Assembly: GCA_000934385.1 (NCBI GenBank)
Contig: KN880665.1
Span: forward strand, 1-36,753
DNA length: 36,753 nt
Source: Cylindrobasidium torrendii FP15055 ss-10
Lineage: Eukaryota > Basidiomycota > Agaricomycetes > Agaricales > Physalacriaceae
Direction of reading: 5' to 3'
The translations under genes and the position numbers were made by a program. Below the pieces are notes generated by a model that worked only from the letters and a program-made list of their open reading frames with translations, was not told the origin of the DNA and did no database searches. This document shows, in pieces, positions 1 through 11,239 of this stretch (positions within the stretch are counted from its first letter, which is position 1; the number at the start of each line of letters is the position of its first letter).

Positions 1-231
1 TCCCAGCACTCTGGTGACATTCAAGAACTTGATGAAGCCATCCAGCTTCAACGTCAAGCACTTGCTTTGACCCCCAGTGGTCACATACACCATGCACTGT
101 GGCTTGGAAACCTTGCCATATCACTCCGAGCACGGTTTGAGCACTCGGGGAACGAGAGCGACCTTCAGGAAGCTATTTCACTCGAAGCTGCTCAGCAAGA
201 GGCAGAGTCCTCAAGGTTGGACTCGGCCTAA
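1..231 (+). CDS. NLR-type protein, C-terminal TPR tail (partial, 5' end outside window)
   Basis: Frame 1 is open from the first base to a TAA at 229-231 (76 codons). It encodes the end of a TPR-like repeat array. The motif LDEAIQLQRQALALTPSGH is the usual repeat core of basidiomycete NACHT-TPR proteins, and LRARFEHSGNESDLQEA matches the last repeat of the complete NLR gene at 24586-28657 (LRARFEHSNNENDLQE). The repeats would form the ligand-sensing or protein-binding end of an NLR receptor; that role is family knowledge. The NACHT domain must lie to the left of the window. A nearly identical tail enters from the other edge on the minus strand (36572-36753). A decayed family X copy lies tail-to-tail downstream. 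Confidence 0.85.
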   Translation, partial: SQHSGDIQELDEAIQLQRQALALTPSGHIHHALWLGNLAISLRARFEHSGNESDLQEAISLEAAQQEAESSRLDSA

Positions 232-246
232 GCTACGGACTAGATG

Positions 247-295
247 GTAAGTACTGCCTTCGATGTGATGTCTTATGTTGACCGGAGAATTGTAG
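247..295 (+). other. Candidate 3'-UTR intron of the left-edge NLR gene (49 nt)
   Basis: A GTAAGT donor lies 15 nt after the stop codon and a TTGTAG acceptor closes a 49-nt interval with a branch-like TTGAC. An intron of the same length, with similar ends, follows the stop of the other two NLR copies (28661-28709 and 36504-36552). The junction is too close to the stop to trigger exon-junction-dependent decay. Confidence 0.55.
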
Positions 296-3200
296 CGCAA
301 TGGAGGGGCATAGGATTTCGGAGAGGATGGGCTGCGGTGATTTGCTTTGGAACGACGAGAACTTGTATTGATTGGGACTGTATACACGCATTGCCCCACA
401 TCGAGCAGACCCACAGAGCTTGAGCGAGAAAGCCTTAAATGAGCGAAGTAAATGACGCGTCGTATTATAATCGTACACAAGCACCGCAACGTGCGAGTGC
501 CAATTTGTGAGCGGCGCGAGTATGACGGTCCCCATGTAAGAGTATCGACCCGACATGAGCGCGCGGCGAGTCGATGAGTAAGTCGTCCGGGAGACTTGCA
601 ACGACGGCGCACAATAAGCGAGCCGCATGCTCAGAGGTGATAGTACTTGATATCAGTACGGCGACGGAAGGATGAGCTGAATATCATGTCGAGACGCGTC
701 GAGTCGCCAGTCCTTGCATAATGCATCCAGCGCGCCGTAGAGAAGGGGCTGACCGCTGCAGGAATGCTCGTCTTGACGCAAAGCGCCTGCGTCGTGCATG
801 TTGGACGATGCTACAGGCGAGTCAGCATGCGTTCAGAGGCTAGCGTATAGCGCACCGTATATCCCACCCACCACCCGCCGCGGCTGCGGCCCGGTGTGAA
901 CCTGCATCACAAACACTCGACATTGTTGTCCGGACGGCCAGCGACGAAAAGAATGGGAAGGACCACAACTCGTGATGGCCAGAGACCAAGTTCGAATCCT
1001 CGATCACCCCCACCGGATTTGGACCGTACGCCACTGCGCCTCCCGACAAGGATTCAAACGCCAGTTATCCCGCACTCGCGTCCGCCGAAATGTATGTCCG
1101 CTCCCACGTTCGACTCCCGGTCATGGCACCATCCGACCCCAAAGGACTGGCGCATCTGGCGGTCCTCCTCACAAGCACCCTGTAGAGACAAACAGTGCGC
1201 CAAACGCGTAATGACCCTATGCGATGATAAGTGTCTCAATATTCATAAACTGGATCAGGTTCTTACGATACGCCACTTTGTTCCTTGCATTCATCGTTCC
1301 CCTGCTCCCCCTGCAATCCCGCCTTTTTGGTCATCTCCTCACTGCACGTCCCCATGCCGTCCTCCCACTCTACGCTCCCAGTCAACAAAGCATTTTGGCA
1401 TGCCGAAGCCATCATCCAACACCTCCAGTCGCTTGGCCAAGTTATGCTTCTACAATGACACGAACGCCGAGCGTTTTGCATCTTTATTCATCTGGACGGG
1501 CGCTAGCACCGAGAGTCCTCCCATCCTCCTTCAGCTTGAGCCCCAGTTCACCTCCCCACCCCATCTTGACTAAACGCTCGTTGCGTTTTCCTGTGCTTCG
1601 CAGCCAACTTTCTCGCCGCATCGCGTCTGGCCCGAAAGTCTTTGAAAGGCTGAGTAGCCTCTGTCGCTCCGCCGCACGCCGTCGCACCTCGCGCAGAACG
1701 GGATGGTGTCTGAAATAGAACATATTTCCAGCGTGGTTGGCGCGCCATACCAACGATTGAGCCTGTGTGATAGTCAGTGACCCAATGTACATGAACTTCA
1801 TCGAGTTCATACCATATGTCACCTCGTTCCTCTCATTCATCGTCTTCCTGCGACCCCCTCCACCTCGGACATCTCCCCTGGCATGAGCCCCACACACACC
1901 GCCTTGTTGTCCTCCCACTCTACGCTTCCGGTGAGCGAAGAAATGTGGTATACAAGAACGAACACACCATTATCATCCAATGCCTTCGCCCGCATGCTTC
2001 TGCAATGACACGAATACCGACTTCTCTGCATCCGTATCCGCCTTAACCACCGCGACCAATTCTCCCGACGTCCCAGCACCCTAATCCCTCCCTTCTACAC
2101 CCAGCTTGCGTCTCTAGCCCGTCCCATCCAACCGTTTGACACGTTCAGACGGCCGCTCTGCTCTGCGACCAACTTTCTGTGCGCACCAAAACCTGACCGG
2201 AAGTTCTTTATCCACTTTAACTGCCCCATGGTCAACGCTCTGCGTCGTTCCTCGCGTTGAGCTGGGGCCTTGCCAAACAGTCATGGCTTCGAGATGTCAT
2301 GATCATGAACTTTGCTGCTTTGGAGTGAACGAGGCAATACCCTGCGACACGGTCAGCGAGTCCAGAGAGAGACTGTCAAGAAAGACTCACATAATTGGCG
2401 TATAACTTGGCACAACTCACGTCTTATCATCCACCCGCCCCAATGCTCATCTGCACGCAAACGGTGCCTCCACCATCGCCGACTGGATGTGTCGATGCAA
2501 ACTCGATGCATGTCGTATTGAGCCAAGTCTGTGCATGCGCCGTACCAGCAAGCAGTTATACGCGGGCCTTAACGCCAGACTCGGCTCCCGACATGACGCT
2601 GGCGATTGTAGGGAATGCGCAGACCGCGAATGAGAAAGGCTATCGGCGACAGACAAGTGTATTCCCGCGAGCAACCGCGCGCTGACTTGAGCATCATGCT
2701 GAGTATTCGTAAGAGACGTATGCGGGGTTCTTCCACATCCAGAAAGGATGTGGTAGGACGAGGGTATCCAAGTCAAATAGCTGAGAATGGGTCAACGAAG
2801 TCGAGGAAACCCGATGCACTCAACACACCTCGGCAATAATGTCCAATTGTACTTCGTTCATCCGGACCTGTCCTGCACGTCTTCGTACGCGCTTCATCCG
2901 TCCATCCTGGCCATGCACATTCGAGTTCTTTCCGTAATGAACAGTTGCTTCCACGGGTCAAGGTTTGTCGAAGAGACCGAGCTCGAACATGCAAAGGAGG
3001 AAGTTGATGATACACATGTCGCGCGAGGTGTGCTGATTGAACTGCATTGCTGGCATAGGTTCAGTTCTACTAGACTCCCTCGTGCGTCGGCGCGCGTTGT
3101 TGGTAGGCCTGTTCTCGGTATGGGTATTGGCACTGATCAAGTGCAAGCACTCTGTAGCGTAGCAAACTAGAAAAAATGGGGAGGCAGGGAGGGTGCGTAT

Positions 3201-3480
3201 TGGAAAAGGTTCGGAGGGTGGGCAGCGTGGTAGCATATCAGCGAGATACCCAAGTCGCTACTGATAGCAACGTATAGGATGGAAAAACAGGAAGAGAGTA
3301 ACGCACCTATGCCACTCCCATCATATGTCATAGACACCCCTCGGTTGGATTCTTGCCGAGAGGTCCTGGATATTCGCTAGCCTCTCTTCTTGTGCCCGCG
3401 TGTTCATGTCCTCGGCGAGGATCGATGTTGCCGCGAAAAATGACATCCAACTAAACAAAGCGACAGAATCAGATTCGGCG
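296..3480 (-). pseudogene. Family X unit, copy 1 (decayed; tail-to-tail with left-edge NLR)
   Basis: This is the most complete minus-strand copy of the repeated unit. Read on the minus strand from 3331 downwards it holds, in order, the short exon 1, exon 2, a broken exon 3 region (about 2770-2830), a segment with VFVSLQKH at about 2000, a block with NEVTYGMNSMKFM and GSLTITQAQSLVWRA (about 1740-1840), and a last block with AYGPNPVGVIEDSNLVSGHH (about 970-1030). The same pieces recur in copies 8 and 9 in the same order. Introns such as GTGCGC..CTGTAG near 795-850 are shared with copy 9. Several stops and frame changes separate the pieces, so no full-length product is likely. I do not recognise the protein family. 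Confidence 0.5.
2894..3331 (-). CDS. Family X copy 1 front part, possible truncated 2-exon ORF
   Basis: Splicing complement(2894..3132, 3307..3331) gives an open 87-codon frame. Exon 1 encodes MTYDGSGI and ends in phase 1 before a GTGCGT donor; exon 2 begins after a GATCAG acceptor with PIPIPRTGLPTT. The same exon 1 pattern (M-x-Y-D-G-G-x-I) and exon 2 start (P-x-P-x-x-RT) occur in copies 2, 4 and 9, and the exon 2 start also in copy 3. A stop falls a few codons before the splice donor used in copy 9, so this copy is shortened. It is probably a pseudogene fragment; expression data would decide. Confidence 0.3.
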
Positions 3481-3540
3481 CTGTGGTTTCCGCCCGCATG
3501 TACAACAAGTCTGTTGCGGTTGGTGCTAGCAGTGATGGAC

Positions 3541-4000
3541 GTTCGGAGTAGGGCTCAGCGATCACTGATCGGAATTATTTAAAAAGCTACATACTTCGAG
3601 CATTCTTTCAACTTTGCATTGGTGTGCATCTCAAAACTCCCTCCTTGCCATGCTCGCATTCCTCGTTCATCCCTGAATATCATTATGTGGATAAATTACA
3701 TCATGAGTGGTACCGGCACTGAGGACTGTCCTAGCACGCTTAAACCCTCAATGGACGATGGCCCATATTTGACTTACGGTCGCGACACCTTCCCTCAAGC
3801 CACATCCTGCTATAAACAACAAATTTCAGACAAGGAGCTTAAACCTGGCTTATATGATAACTACTATCCCAACCGTACATGAGTCTCATCCGTACTAGCA
3901 TTCGCCTGGACATTCATCTCCCTCCCCTCCCTCTTCGTCTTTCTCCTCTCCTCAATATCAGTCTTTGCCGATTAGGCTAGATATGTGCTTCTCATCGCGC
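3541..4000. other. Spacer between X copies 1 and 2 with shared upstream box
   Basis: About 3541-3580 resembles the conserved upstream box (AGCGATCAC and flanks) found ahead of other X copies. The stretch 3675-3770 is similar to the reverse complement of 10790-10885, sharing GAGTGGTACCGG-type sequence and the A/T-rich flank. An open plus-strand frame at 3619-3882 (87 codons) has no second copy supporting a protein, so I do not call it. Confidence 0.35.
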
Positions 4001-5640
4001 CAGGACGCGCACAACCCATTTTTCCACAACCCGCAGTCTCGCCTTCCCAGCCACAACGGCCATTCTCTGACCAATGCTGTACTTCGCGGCCATCACAGTC
4101 GACTTTCCGGGCAGTGCTGCAACGCGGAATGGATAACACATCTTCCCCGTGCCCAGCTGCGACGCGGTCAGCAAATCTACTCACATTACAGAGAGACGAC
4201 TAACCCTGCAAGTAAACGGGACGCACTGGCCTCGACGCCGAACTCGAGATGGCGCTGGCTGGGACTGGTGGTTATCCCACAGTGACAACCCAAGTAACGA
4301 GCAGCCGCCCACATCGTATGCCCGCGCGGAAAGGGTAGAATACCCAAATGGCGTCAGCGGCTTTGCTGAGAATGGGTCAGTGAAGTCGGCGAGCCCGATG
4401 CACTCGAGCATACCGAAACCATATGGATATCCCATCTATCCACTTGAGTCCTTGTCGTGCTCTAGGTTCAACATACATCTCGCCTCATCCACACTCCGTC
4501 ATGTACATCTCCGAATTTGTCACCTCGACGACTCGGACAGACCGCCGAGACAGCGTGCAGACCTACGGGACCTTGACGCCAAACGCATTACGCGAATTCC
4601 GAATAGAGAGGGCGCTAGCGCTAGCGGTTCTGGTAGTAATCGTGCCGATGCGAATTTGACAAGTAAGGTTTCCCCGAGCAACCGCCTACAGACTCGAGGA
4701 GGTGGGGAGGCATCAGGATATCCAAGCTAAATAGCGGCGAATCCGGCACTGTGAATGGGTCAACGAAGTCGAAGGAAACCGGTGCTCTCAAACACACCTG
4801 AGAAACGGTTCGGTCGCATCTCATTCATCCATTCGAGTACTGCCCGTCCATCCGTGGCTGACCATGTTTTTGGTGTCCGTGGCTGGTTCATGGGCCATGA
4901 CCAGACGCCGGATGGTCTTGGTGTCAAGGGTTGTTGAAGGCAGCGGAAGCGGAGCCGCACGAAGGAGAATGTAAATGTTGTGCGCAAGATGCACTATCGA
5001 AGTCCTGCCGCCTGCTCCGTGCACAACGCATCGCTCCGCTGCGCCATCGGTAGGCCCAACACCTATTTCGTTCTCTGCGTCGGTATTAGGGCTGGTCAAA
5101 TGTAAGCATCCTACCGCGTAACCGGGAGGGGAAAGATGGGGAGGCAGGGAGAGTGCGTATTGGAAAGCTTTGAAGGGTAGGGCGGCGCGGTAGCATCAAC
5201 GACATGTCCAACTTGCTCCCGACAGCAACATATTTCGCAGGATAACGTGTCAAGGGGGAGGAAGAAAGTGGAACACACCTATGACACCCCCGTCATACAT
5301 ATCTCATAGATGCTCCTGCGTAGATCGTCTACCTGCGGCCAGTTGCAGCCTTGTGGCGGTCCCAGCCATACGGGGTTTTCGCGAGCGAATTTCCTTGTGG
5401 TGACGCTGGAATAACAAAGTCCGCGTCCGTTTGTAGTTGGCGAGGTTTGATGCTGCTAGTTCCCGATCCAAAATCGCAGCGCTCGATGTCATGGTCCGGT
5501 ACGTGAGTTACCTTGCAAAAAAAAATGCAATCAGATTTTGGCTGCGAAAATGCACACGCAATGAGATAACCAACAGAATAAGCCGAGCACTTGGATGTAC
5601 GCGAAGTCATGGTTCGTGCTGGCATATGTAATGATGGTGG
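3680..5640 (-). pseudogene. Family X unit, copy 2 (decayed, with an internal partial duplication)
   Basis: Minus-strand reading from about 5600 shows SAAILDRELAASNLANYKRT (a segment upstream of exon 1, similar in copies 4 and 9), exon 1 as MYDGGVI with a GTGTGT donor near 5280, and exon 2 starting near 5088. In the frame shared with other copies exon 2 meets a stop after about ten codons. Exon 3 (4621-4740) keeps the family start PDSPLFSLDILMPPHLL. A second exon 3 region lies at 4300-4440 with its own TTCACTGACCCATTCTCAG acceptor, followed by a further intron with GCTGACCGCGTCGCAG near 4150. So the copy contains one and a half units. No intact product is expected. Confidence 0.45.
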
Positions 5641-6590
5641 ACGTTCTGGGCAAGGCCAGCGATCACACTAAATGTGCCGAAGACCAACACAATCAAACGT
5701 ACTTACCTACTTCGAACATCATTTGACATTCATTGCGCGCTGGCGCGGTTCAAAACTCTTTCTCTACTGTGCTCATAGTCCCGACTTATGCTTGTCTATC
5801 ACACATGGTCGACCAGAAGGTGGATGGAGACCGTGGATTACATGTGAATGCACGAAGGACAGTGCTAGTATCTATACCGTCTGCCACGCCAGGCTCTTCC
5901 TGCCCACCACCAGCCTTGCACCCCTTCCGCGCCATGTCTGGATCCTCGATTCAGCGCGTCGCGAGCGTCGTACTGTAACTGCCCTCATCGTACCATCCCC
6001 TTGATGTCTCGAGCGCGGACAATGCCACCCAGTTTTCTCACCGATTCCCAACACAGGTGACCCGCGCTCGGCACGGTGTCCAGAAATCATTCTCTGTCGT
6101 GTACAGAGGTATTGGGCTGGCTTTGGCGGGGCGGGGTACGACCTGGCTAGATGTGGAGAACGCTTGACCACTCAGGTTGAATGCGCGGCGGGGTGGAATA
6201 TGGTGCAGCATGCTTCAGAGGGACGCAGTGTGCGCAAGGCATGTCAAGTTGGGCCCGCATTTGGGAGAGGAAGGGGCGGATACGTTCAAAGCAGAAAGGT
6301 TCCATTCGCGAGACTTCAACACCCGTTCAGTGGATTCGGGCAGCGATGTGTCTCGTTGGGCTTCGGCGCCAGCTACATTTCGCGTAGCTCGAGCTTATCC
6401 TGACTAAATCGGGGTGTTGGGAAACCAGATGAGAGCCTACGAGAACGTCAGTGTCCCTTATGCATCGCATCGCCTGTGCCTCTGCGTGTCGTTCTCCCCG
6501 AGAGCGAATCAATACCCCACGACTTGCCAGCTAAGCCCAAGTCTGGGGTCCCGACGCTCACATGCACAATACATGACCGTATTCCGTTGT
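5641..6590. other. Unresolved stretch between X copies 2 and 3
   Basis: The left end (5659-5695) carries the conserved upstream box of family X (CCAGCGATCACAC and GTGCCGAAGACCAAC). A plus-strand stretch near 5802-5830 (GACCAGAAGGTGGATGG) matches the reverse complement of 7475-7510 in copy 3, so part of this interval is an inverted X fragment. The rest has only short open frames that look like chance. I see no supported gene. Confidence 0.3.
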
Positions 6591-7745
6591 GTGTTGCTTC
6601 ACTCACGGACCGCCTCCCCAAATCATGGCTCCTACGTTCGACTCGCGGTCACAACCATGTCCAATGAACCCCGTCCAAAACGCCAACGAAGTTCGGAAAA
6701 GCACACACAACCGAGCCTATGTGAATATCAATACCTCAACCGTGCATGAGCATATGTTTTATGCAGCGTTCATCATCTTGCTATGGACATCAATCCTCTC
6801 GTGGTCTCCCCTCTTTGTTCTCTTCACTTGCATGAACTTCACAAGCGTCCCCTCAATCTTCATCCACTCTACACCTTCCATGAGCAACCCACATTCTCGC
6901 CAGCAAGCAGAAAGAACGCACCATCATTCATTCATTCATCCAACACCTTCGCCTGTTTCGCTAGCCAATGACACGAACACTGACCCCTCCGCATCCCGGA
7001 CAGGCGCAACCCATTCTCCCGCCGTCTTAGCACCCGAATCCGAATCCTACCCATAGATAATTTAGCGCGGTCAGCACATATCTCACCTCGTCATTCCCCA
7101 ACTGACTTTGTCGTGCCCCCCGCTGCAAGCTCGATTCATGCATGGCGCAGGTATACAGGTGTCGCCGAATGCGACTCCCAGATAGAAATGGCACCGGCTG
7201 TACATACATAAGAACTGATGGTGATCCCGCCAATGCGCACAAGGTCGCGCCAATGCGAACGAACAGTAGACACCGTGTATTTGAATTCGAATTCGAGGTG
7301 TTGGCGGCGGCGGACCAACGAGCAACAGCATATCAAAGGCTCTGTGCAGTTCTTTCGTGGTGGTGGTAGGATGAGGGTATCAACGGCTGAGAACGAGTCA
7401 GTGAAGTAGGGGAAACGAATGGACCATCGCACACCTCGGGATATCCAGTTGTACTTTGTTGTCCTGCGCGTCTTCGCCCGTCCATCCCATCCACTTTCTG
7501 GTCCATGGTTGTCTTGAATGCTAGTTTTCCCTTGGTTTGTGGGAGAGGCTGAACCGGAGATGCGAAGGAAGATGTAGACGTCGCGCTATCAAAGTCCTGC
7601 TGCCCGCATAGAAGTGCCCGCTGCAACGGTGCCATGCCATCGGTAGGCCTAGCTTTTGTTTTGTTCTTTCCGTCGGTATTAGGGCTGGTCAAGTGTAAGC
7701 GTTCTGTCGCATAGCGGGACGAGGCAAGGTGGGGGTTTATTGGAA
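6590..7745 (-). pseudogene. Family X unit, copy 3 (decayed; exon 3 still open)
   Basis: Exon 2 begins at about 7690 on the minus strand after a TTGACCAG acceptor and reads RTKQKLGLPMAWH in the frame used by copies 1, 4 and 9, then hits a stop. Exon 3 (7136-7386) follows a TTCACTGACTCGTTCTCAG acceptor and stays open for 83 codons, with AVDTLILPPPRKNCTEP and later RIGGITISSY. Copy 9 has DILVLPHLRTSKSTEP and CIGGITTRSY at the same places and ends at a similar length. A piece matching the last block lies near 6600-6680. The exon 2 stop marks it as a pseudogene. No recognised domain. Confidence 0.45.
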
Positions 7746-9260
7746 AAGCGTCGGTTGGATGAATACAGCAGCGCGCATCGGAGGCAAGTTCAACACGCTA
7801 CGCGGTAACGTATTTTCAAAGTACCTGCTTAACGACACGAACACCATCTCCTCCGTGTCTTTATCCACTTGGACGGCCTCACGACCCCTCCTAGCACCCA
7901 AATTTCTCCAGCACCCTGCGACTGCGCGTCAAAGCCTCTTGTTCAGAGTAGACGAAGCGGCACTCTGCGATGCGGTCAGCAAAAGAGACGGACAAGAAAG
8001 ACTACTCACCAAAGACTGTCCATTGGCACGATGCTCTGTGCCCGCTTCGTCTACACGCAAACCATGAACGTGCGCACCCGCTACAAGTTGTATAACTAAT
8101 ACAGCTTTTGAAGCAGGTATGCACGGCCTTGATTCCCGGATAGAGATGGCGCTGGTGGTAACTCCGCCGGTGGGAACAGTGATGCCGTGTGTTTGAAAAC
8201 GAATTTGAAGTATCAGCGGTAGACTTTATGAGCAACCGGCGTGCTGATTTGAGCATCATGCTGGGGGGGAGCGTCTGCAAAGCTCTCTCATGTCCAGAAG
8301 AGGACGAGAGTATCCGAGCCAAACGGCAAAGAATCTGTCGATGATGAGTCGGGAAACCGATGCATTAAACAACGCACCTCGGAATTGAATGATAAACCAT
8401 TGCATCCCATCTATCCGTCCTCGTCCTCGTATACGCTTCGCCATTCCATCCAATCCATGGCTAGCTGGTGCGTTCGTGTCCGCGGCCGGTCCATGGATGT
8501 CTTGAATCAAGAGACGCCCGTTTCTCCTGTCATTCACCCGTTTCTCCTTGGCCAAGGTTCGGAGTGGAAGAAAAGCTGCAAGACGCGAAGGAATATGCGT
8601 AGAGTGCGAAGGAAGACATGTACAGTGTAAATGTCCAGCGCGCGACGTTCTGCTCGCCGCAGACAGAGCCCGCTACTTCGAGGCGCGGCATTGGTAGGCC
8701 CAACACCTGTTCTGTTCTCGGCATTGGTATTGGTGTTGGCTCTGGTCAAATGTAAGCAATGCACTCCACTGCGTAGCGGACTGGGAAAGATAGGGAGGGA
8801 GGCTGGGTGGTGGCGTATTGGAAAGGTAGGGAAGTGCGGCAGCATCATACGACATGTCCAACATGCAACAAACTTGTACTTCACATGAAGAAATATGAAG
8901 GGGAGGAAGAAAGTGGAACGCACCCATATGCATGATAACCCCCGTCATATCATCATACATAGATGCTCCTCAGTTACAGTAGATGTCTCCCAGTCCTGCG
9001 TCTTGCGGTGAGTTTCTGCATATTCGCTGTGCCTCCATTTTTTGGTGGCTCCCGCGTAATGCTCCCCAGGCCTTACGATCCGAAATCGCCTGAACGCCTG
9101 AACGACTTGATATATGTGGAGGTTGCCATGCGTAAAGGGAAGCCCCGGCTGTGAAGAAAGCTGCATCATCCCAACGGAATAAACTAACAGGACGCTCTGT
9201 TTTGCGCGCGGAGTCTATCATGGTCGGTGGCTGCCCATGGTGGATGTTCGTGGTAATGCT
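7745..9260 (-). pseudogene. Family X unit, copy 4 (decayed)
   Basis: The pieces run in family order on the minus strand: an upstream open segment (8945-9221), exon 1 (8924-8960), exon 2 (from 8741), an exon 3 start near 8340 (DSLPFGSDTLVLF, then a stop), LRVDEAG near 8050, and a conserved GTGAGT..GCTGACCGCATCGCAG intron at about 7955-8005. That intron is shared with copies 2, 5 and 9. The segment VQVDKDTEEMVFVSL near 7860 matches VQMDKDAKGTALVSL of copy 9. Stops in exons 2 and 3 indicate loss of function. Confidence 0.45.
8530..8960 (-). CDS. Family X copy 4 front part, possible truncated 2-exon ORF
   Basis: Splicing complement(8530..8741, 8924..8960) gives 82 open codons. Exon 1 reads MYDDMTGVIMHM and ends in phase 1 at a GTGCGT donor; exon 2 starts after TTGACCAG and reads PIPMPRTEQVLGLPMPRLEV. 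The reading frame agrees with copies 1, 3 and 9, which supports a once-coding unit. It stops before the exon 2 donor used by copy 9, so the product would be shortened. Low confidence as a live gene. Confidence 0.3.
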
Positions 9261-9261
9261 A

Positions 9262-9880
9262 AGCGATCACATGCACACTAGACCGTGACGTGCCGAGGAC
9301 CAAGATTGATCATTATGATTGAGTGAATCTTACCACGAACGTCCATCATGCAAGCACCTAGGACTACCCAACCGGCCGTCCATCCAGGAGCTGACAGAAC
9401 GTGCTATAGGACAGAATGTGCTATAGGTGTGTCCAGTTCCTACTTTCTTCCCCCTCTCCACATCTCTAGATCTCTTTATATGAGGTATGCCGCTGCTGGT
9501 AGCATGCCTCCGACTACCCTTACCCTCCAAAAACATTCCCAATGCGCACTTGGGCTTTTTCTTGATATGGTTGAGGCTTTCTTGATATGTTTCCAATACG
9601 CCCTCTTGATATGTTGGGGAATACGCCCTCTTGATATGTTGGGGAATACGCAGCCTCCGCATCCATCTTTCCCAGGGAGACCTCAGTCTCAGCACATTCG
9701 CCGCTACTATTTGACCGTTCTCTTCTCAGCACATTTGCCCGTTATTCGACGATGCCTCCACACTTGACGCTGATATCTCGAATCCCGATGCCTCCACACC
9801 GTGGAGATGCGTAGAGCCCCTCGATATGCGTGGACTCTAGAGCTTCTCGATATGGCTCTTCGAGTTAGCGCTCGAGTTCG
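9262..9880. other. Spacer with upstream box and short tandem repeats
   Basis: About 9260-9325 holds the minus-strand form of the conserved X upstream box (GACGTGCCGAGGACCAAG). The rest has tandem repeats at 9575-9650 and short open frames made by these repeats. I see no gene. Confidence 0.4.
9575..9650. repeat. 25-bp tandem repeat (about three copies)
   Basis: The 25-bp unit beginning CCCTCTTGATATGTTGGGG occurs exactly twice (9601-9625 and 9626-9650), preceded by a degenerate copy ending TTCCAATACG (9575-9600) and by further TCTTGATATG traces from 9560. Confidence 0.85.
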
Positions 9881-10740
9881 TCTGCCGCCGCTGATACTTC
9901 AAATTCGAATTCGAATTCGAATTGGAGTACACAGGGATGACCACTTCTACAACCAGCGCCCTGCATTATTCAGACGCCAAAAGGGGGCATCGGCGTCGAG
10001 GCACTGTACGTCTACGCAGCTGTACCGGCTTGACGACAAAGTCCAAGATGTACATACTTACAAACGTTGCAGTGGGCAGTTACAGCCTGACGTTGGGCAA
10101 TGACGAGATGAGATGAGATATGTGCAGTGAGCAATGATTAATGACGAGGCGAGATGAGATATGTGCTGACTGCGCCAAATTATCTATGCGTAGTCCAGAT
10201 CCCTCTCATTGGATTTCCTGACCGCGTCGCAGAAAGTCAGCTGCGAAGGAGAGGAAGGGGCGATGGCCATTGTCGACTGTCGAGCTGCTTGAACAGGGCC
10301 AGTCGAACTGCTTGAACACTTGGCCCGGGACAAATTAATGAGCAAGATGCGCTAGAGACGCGAGCAAGATGAGATAGAGACGCGTGCTGGGGTGTAAGTG
10401 GAAGGGCGGATTCGAATTCGGATTCAGGCTGGGATGGGTTGCGGCCCGGAGGGGTCGGTGTTCGCTAGCAAAACAGGCGAAGGTATCGGATGATGATGGT
10501 ACGTTCGTTCTGTTTGCTAGCGAGAATGTACAGTGGGTTGCTCATGGGAAGGTGCAGAGATTGAGGGGACGTGGCGTTTGTGGAGTTCATGCAAAAGAGG
10601 AGAACGACGAAGAGGGAGGAGATGAGTGTCAAGAGCAGAGCAAGGCGGTCAACGCTGCGTAGTACAGTACACTCATGTACGGTCGAGCACATAGACTGGG
10701 TTTGAGCTGCTTGTCCGAACTTAATGTGGATGAGCAAACA
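9880..10740 (+). pseudogene. Family X unit, copy 5 (plus-strand partial copy, exon 3 onward)
   Basis: The plus strand matches the second half of the unit. DHFYNQRPALFRRQ at about 9940-9980 aligns with TRSYYSQRPLYSEAK of copy 9 in the same frame. A GACCGCGTCGCAG acceptor lies near 10225. The stretch LAKQAKVSDDDGTFVLFA (about 10460-10520) and VCGVHAKEENDEEGGDE (about 10575-10630) match the GVFVLVYH and GAHARGDVRGGG parts of copy 1. Exons 1 and 2 are absent. An expanded TTCGAA run interrupts exon 3 (9902-9929). Confidence 0.4.
9902..9929. repeat. TTCGAA microsatellite
   Basis: About four perfect TTCGAA units lie inside X copy 5. Shorter TTCGAATTC pieces sit at the equivalent point of copy 3 (near 7282), so the run expanded within a family X sequence. 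Confidence 0.8.
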
Positions 10741-10802
10741 TTGTGTTGCGACTGGGAGTTGAACGTTCAGGCCTCAGGGGTCATTATTCTTACTGTCTAT
10801 TG

Positions 10803-10820
10803 AGGCTTAAGCTTAAGCCT
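10803..10820. repeat. 18-bp perfect palindrome
   Basis: AGGCTTAAGCTTAAGCCT reads the same on both strands. It lies in a spacer whose reverse complement resembles 3675-3770, but the palindrome is not preserved there. Confidence 0.9.
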
Positions 10821-11003
10821 TAGTAGTGTCCTCACTACATATCACTTACCGGTACCGCTCATATGATTTATCCGCATAGTGATATTCAATTCGAGTGGGA
10901 TGAACGAATATGTGTCAGGAATGTGAGTACGGCAACGAAACGTACATGAGCGGCGAGCGCTGAAAAATACTTGAAGGACATACATTTGATTGATTTGATT
11001 TGT

Positions 11004-11050
11004 GCTCAATCAAGGTTGATCCTCGGCACGTATACCGTGATCGTTTGCTT
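11004..11050 (+). promoter_or_regulatory. Conserved family X upstream box (orphan copy)
   Basis: GCTCAATCAAGGTTGATCCT followed by CGGCACGTATACCGTGATCG matches 33700-33745, which lies about 280 bp upstream of the X start codon at 34029, and the reverse complement of 9260-9325. Shorter matches lie at 5659-5695 and 3541-3580. The position ahead of exon 1 suggests a promoter or a conserved unit boundary; no function is shown. Here no X exon 1 follows on the plus strand. Confidence 0.35.
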
Positions 11051-11239
11051 GAGGGAGGAAGGGGTTGGATGTGTGAATCGTATATGGGAGGATACAACAA
11101 CTATCCATCCATCCGTCGATTGTCCACATGCAGCCATGTCTTGACCAAATCGTTCAATGTGTTCAGTGAGGGAGAATGCCAGCAAGGCATTTTTCATTTT
11201 TAGCACACACAAGAACGCACTACATATTGTCTGCTACTT

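Noticed and set aside
969..1003. GTTCGAATCC, like the B box of a tRNA (also GGTTCGAATCC near 35107)
   Set aside because: No A box or cloverleaf can be formed around either, and both lie inside family X sequence that has a coding explanation.
296..3480. Family X as a retrotransposon or DNA transposon
   Set aside because: I found no reverse transcriptase, integrase, transposase or DDE-like motif in any frame, and the copies carry several conserved spliceosomal introns. Not excluded, but unsupported.
3619..3882. Plus-strand 87-codon open frame starting MVCISKLPP
   Set aside because: Its inverted counterpart near 10790-10885 does not keep the frame, and there is no splice or motif support.
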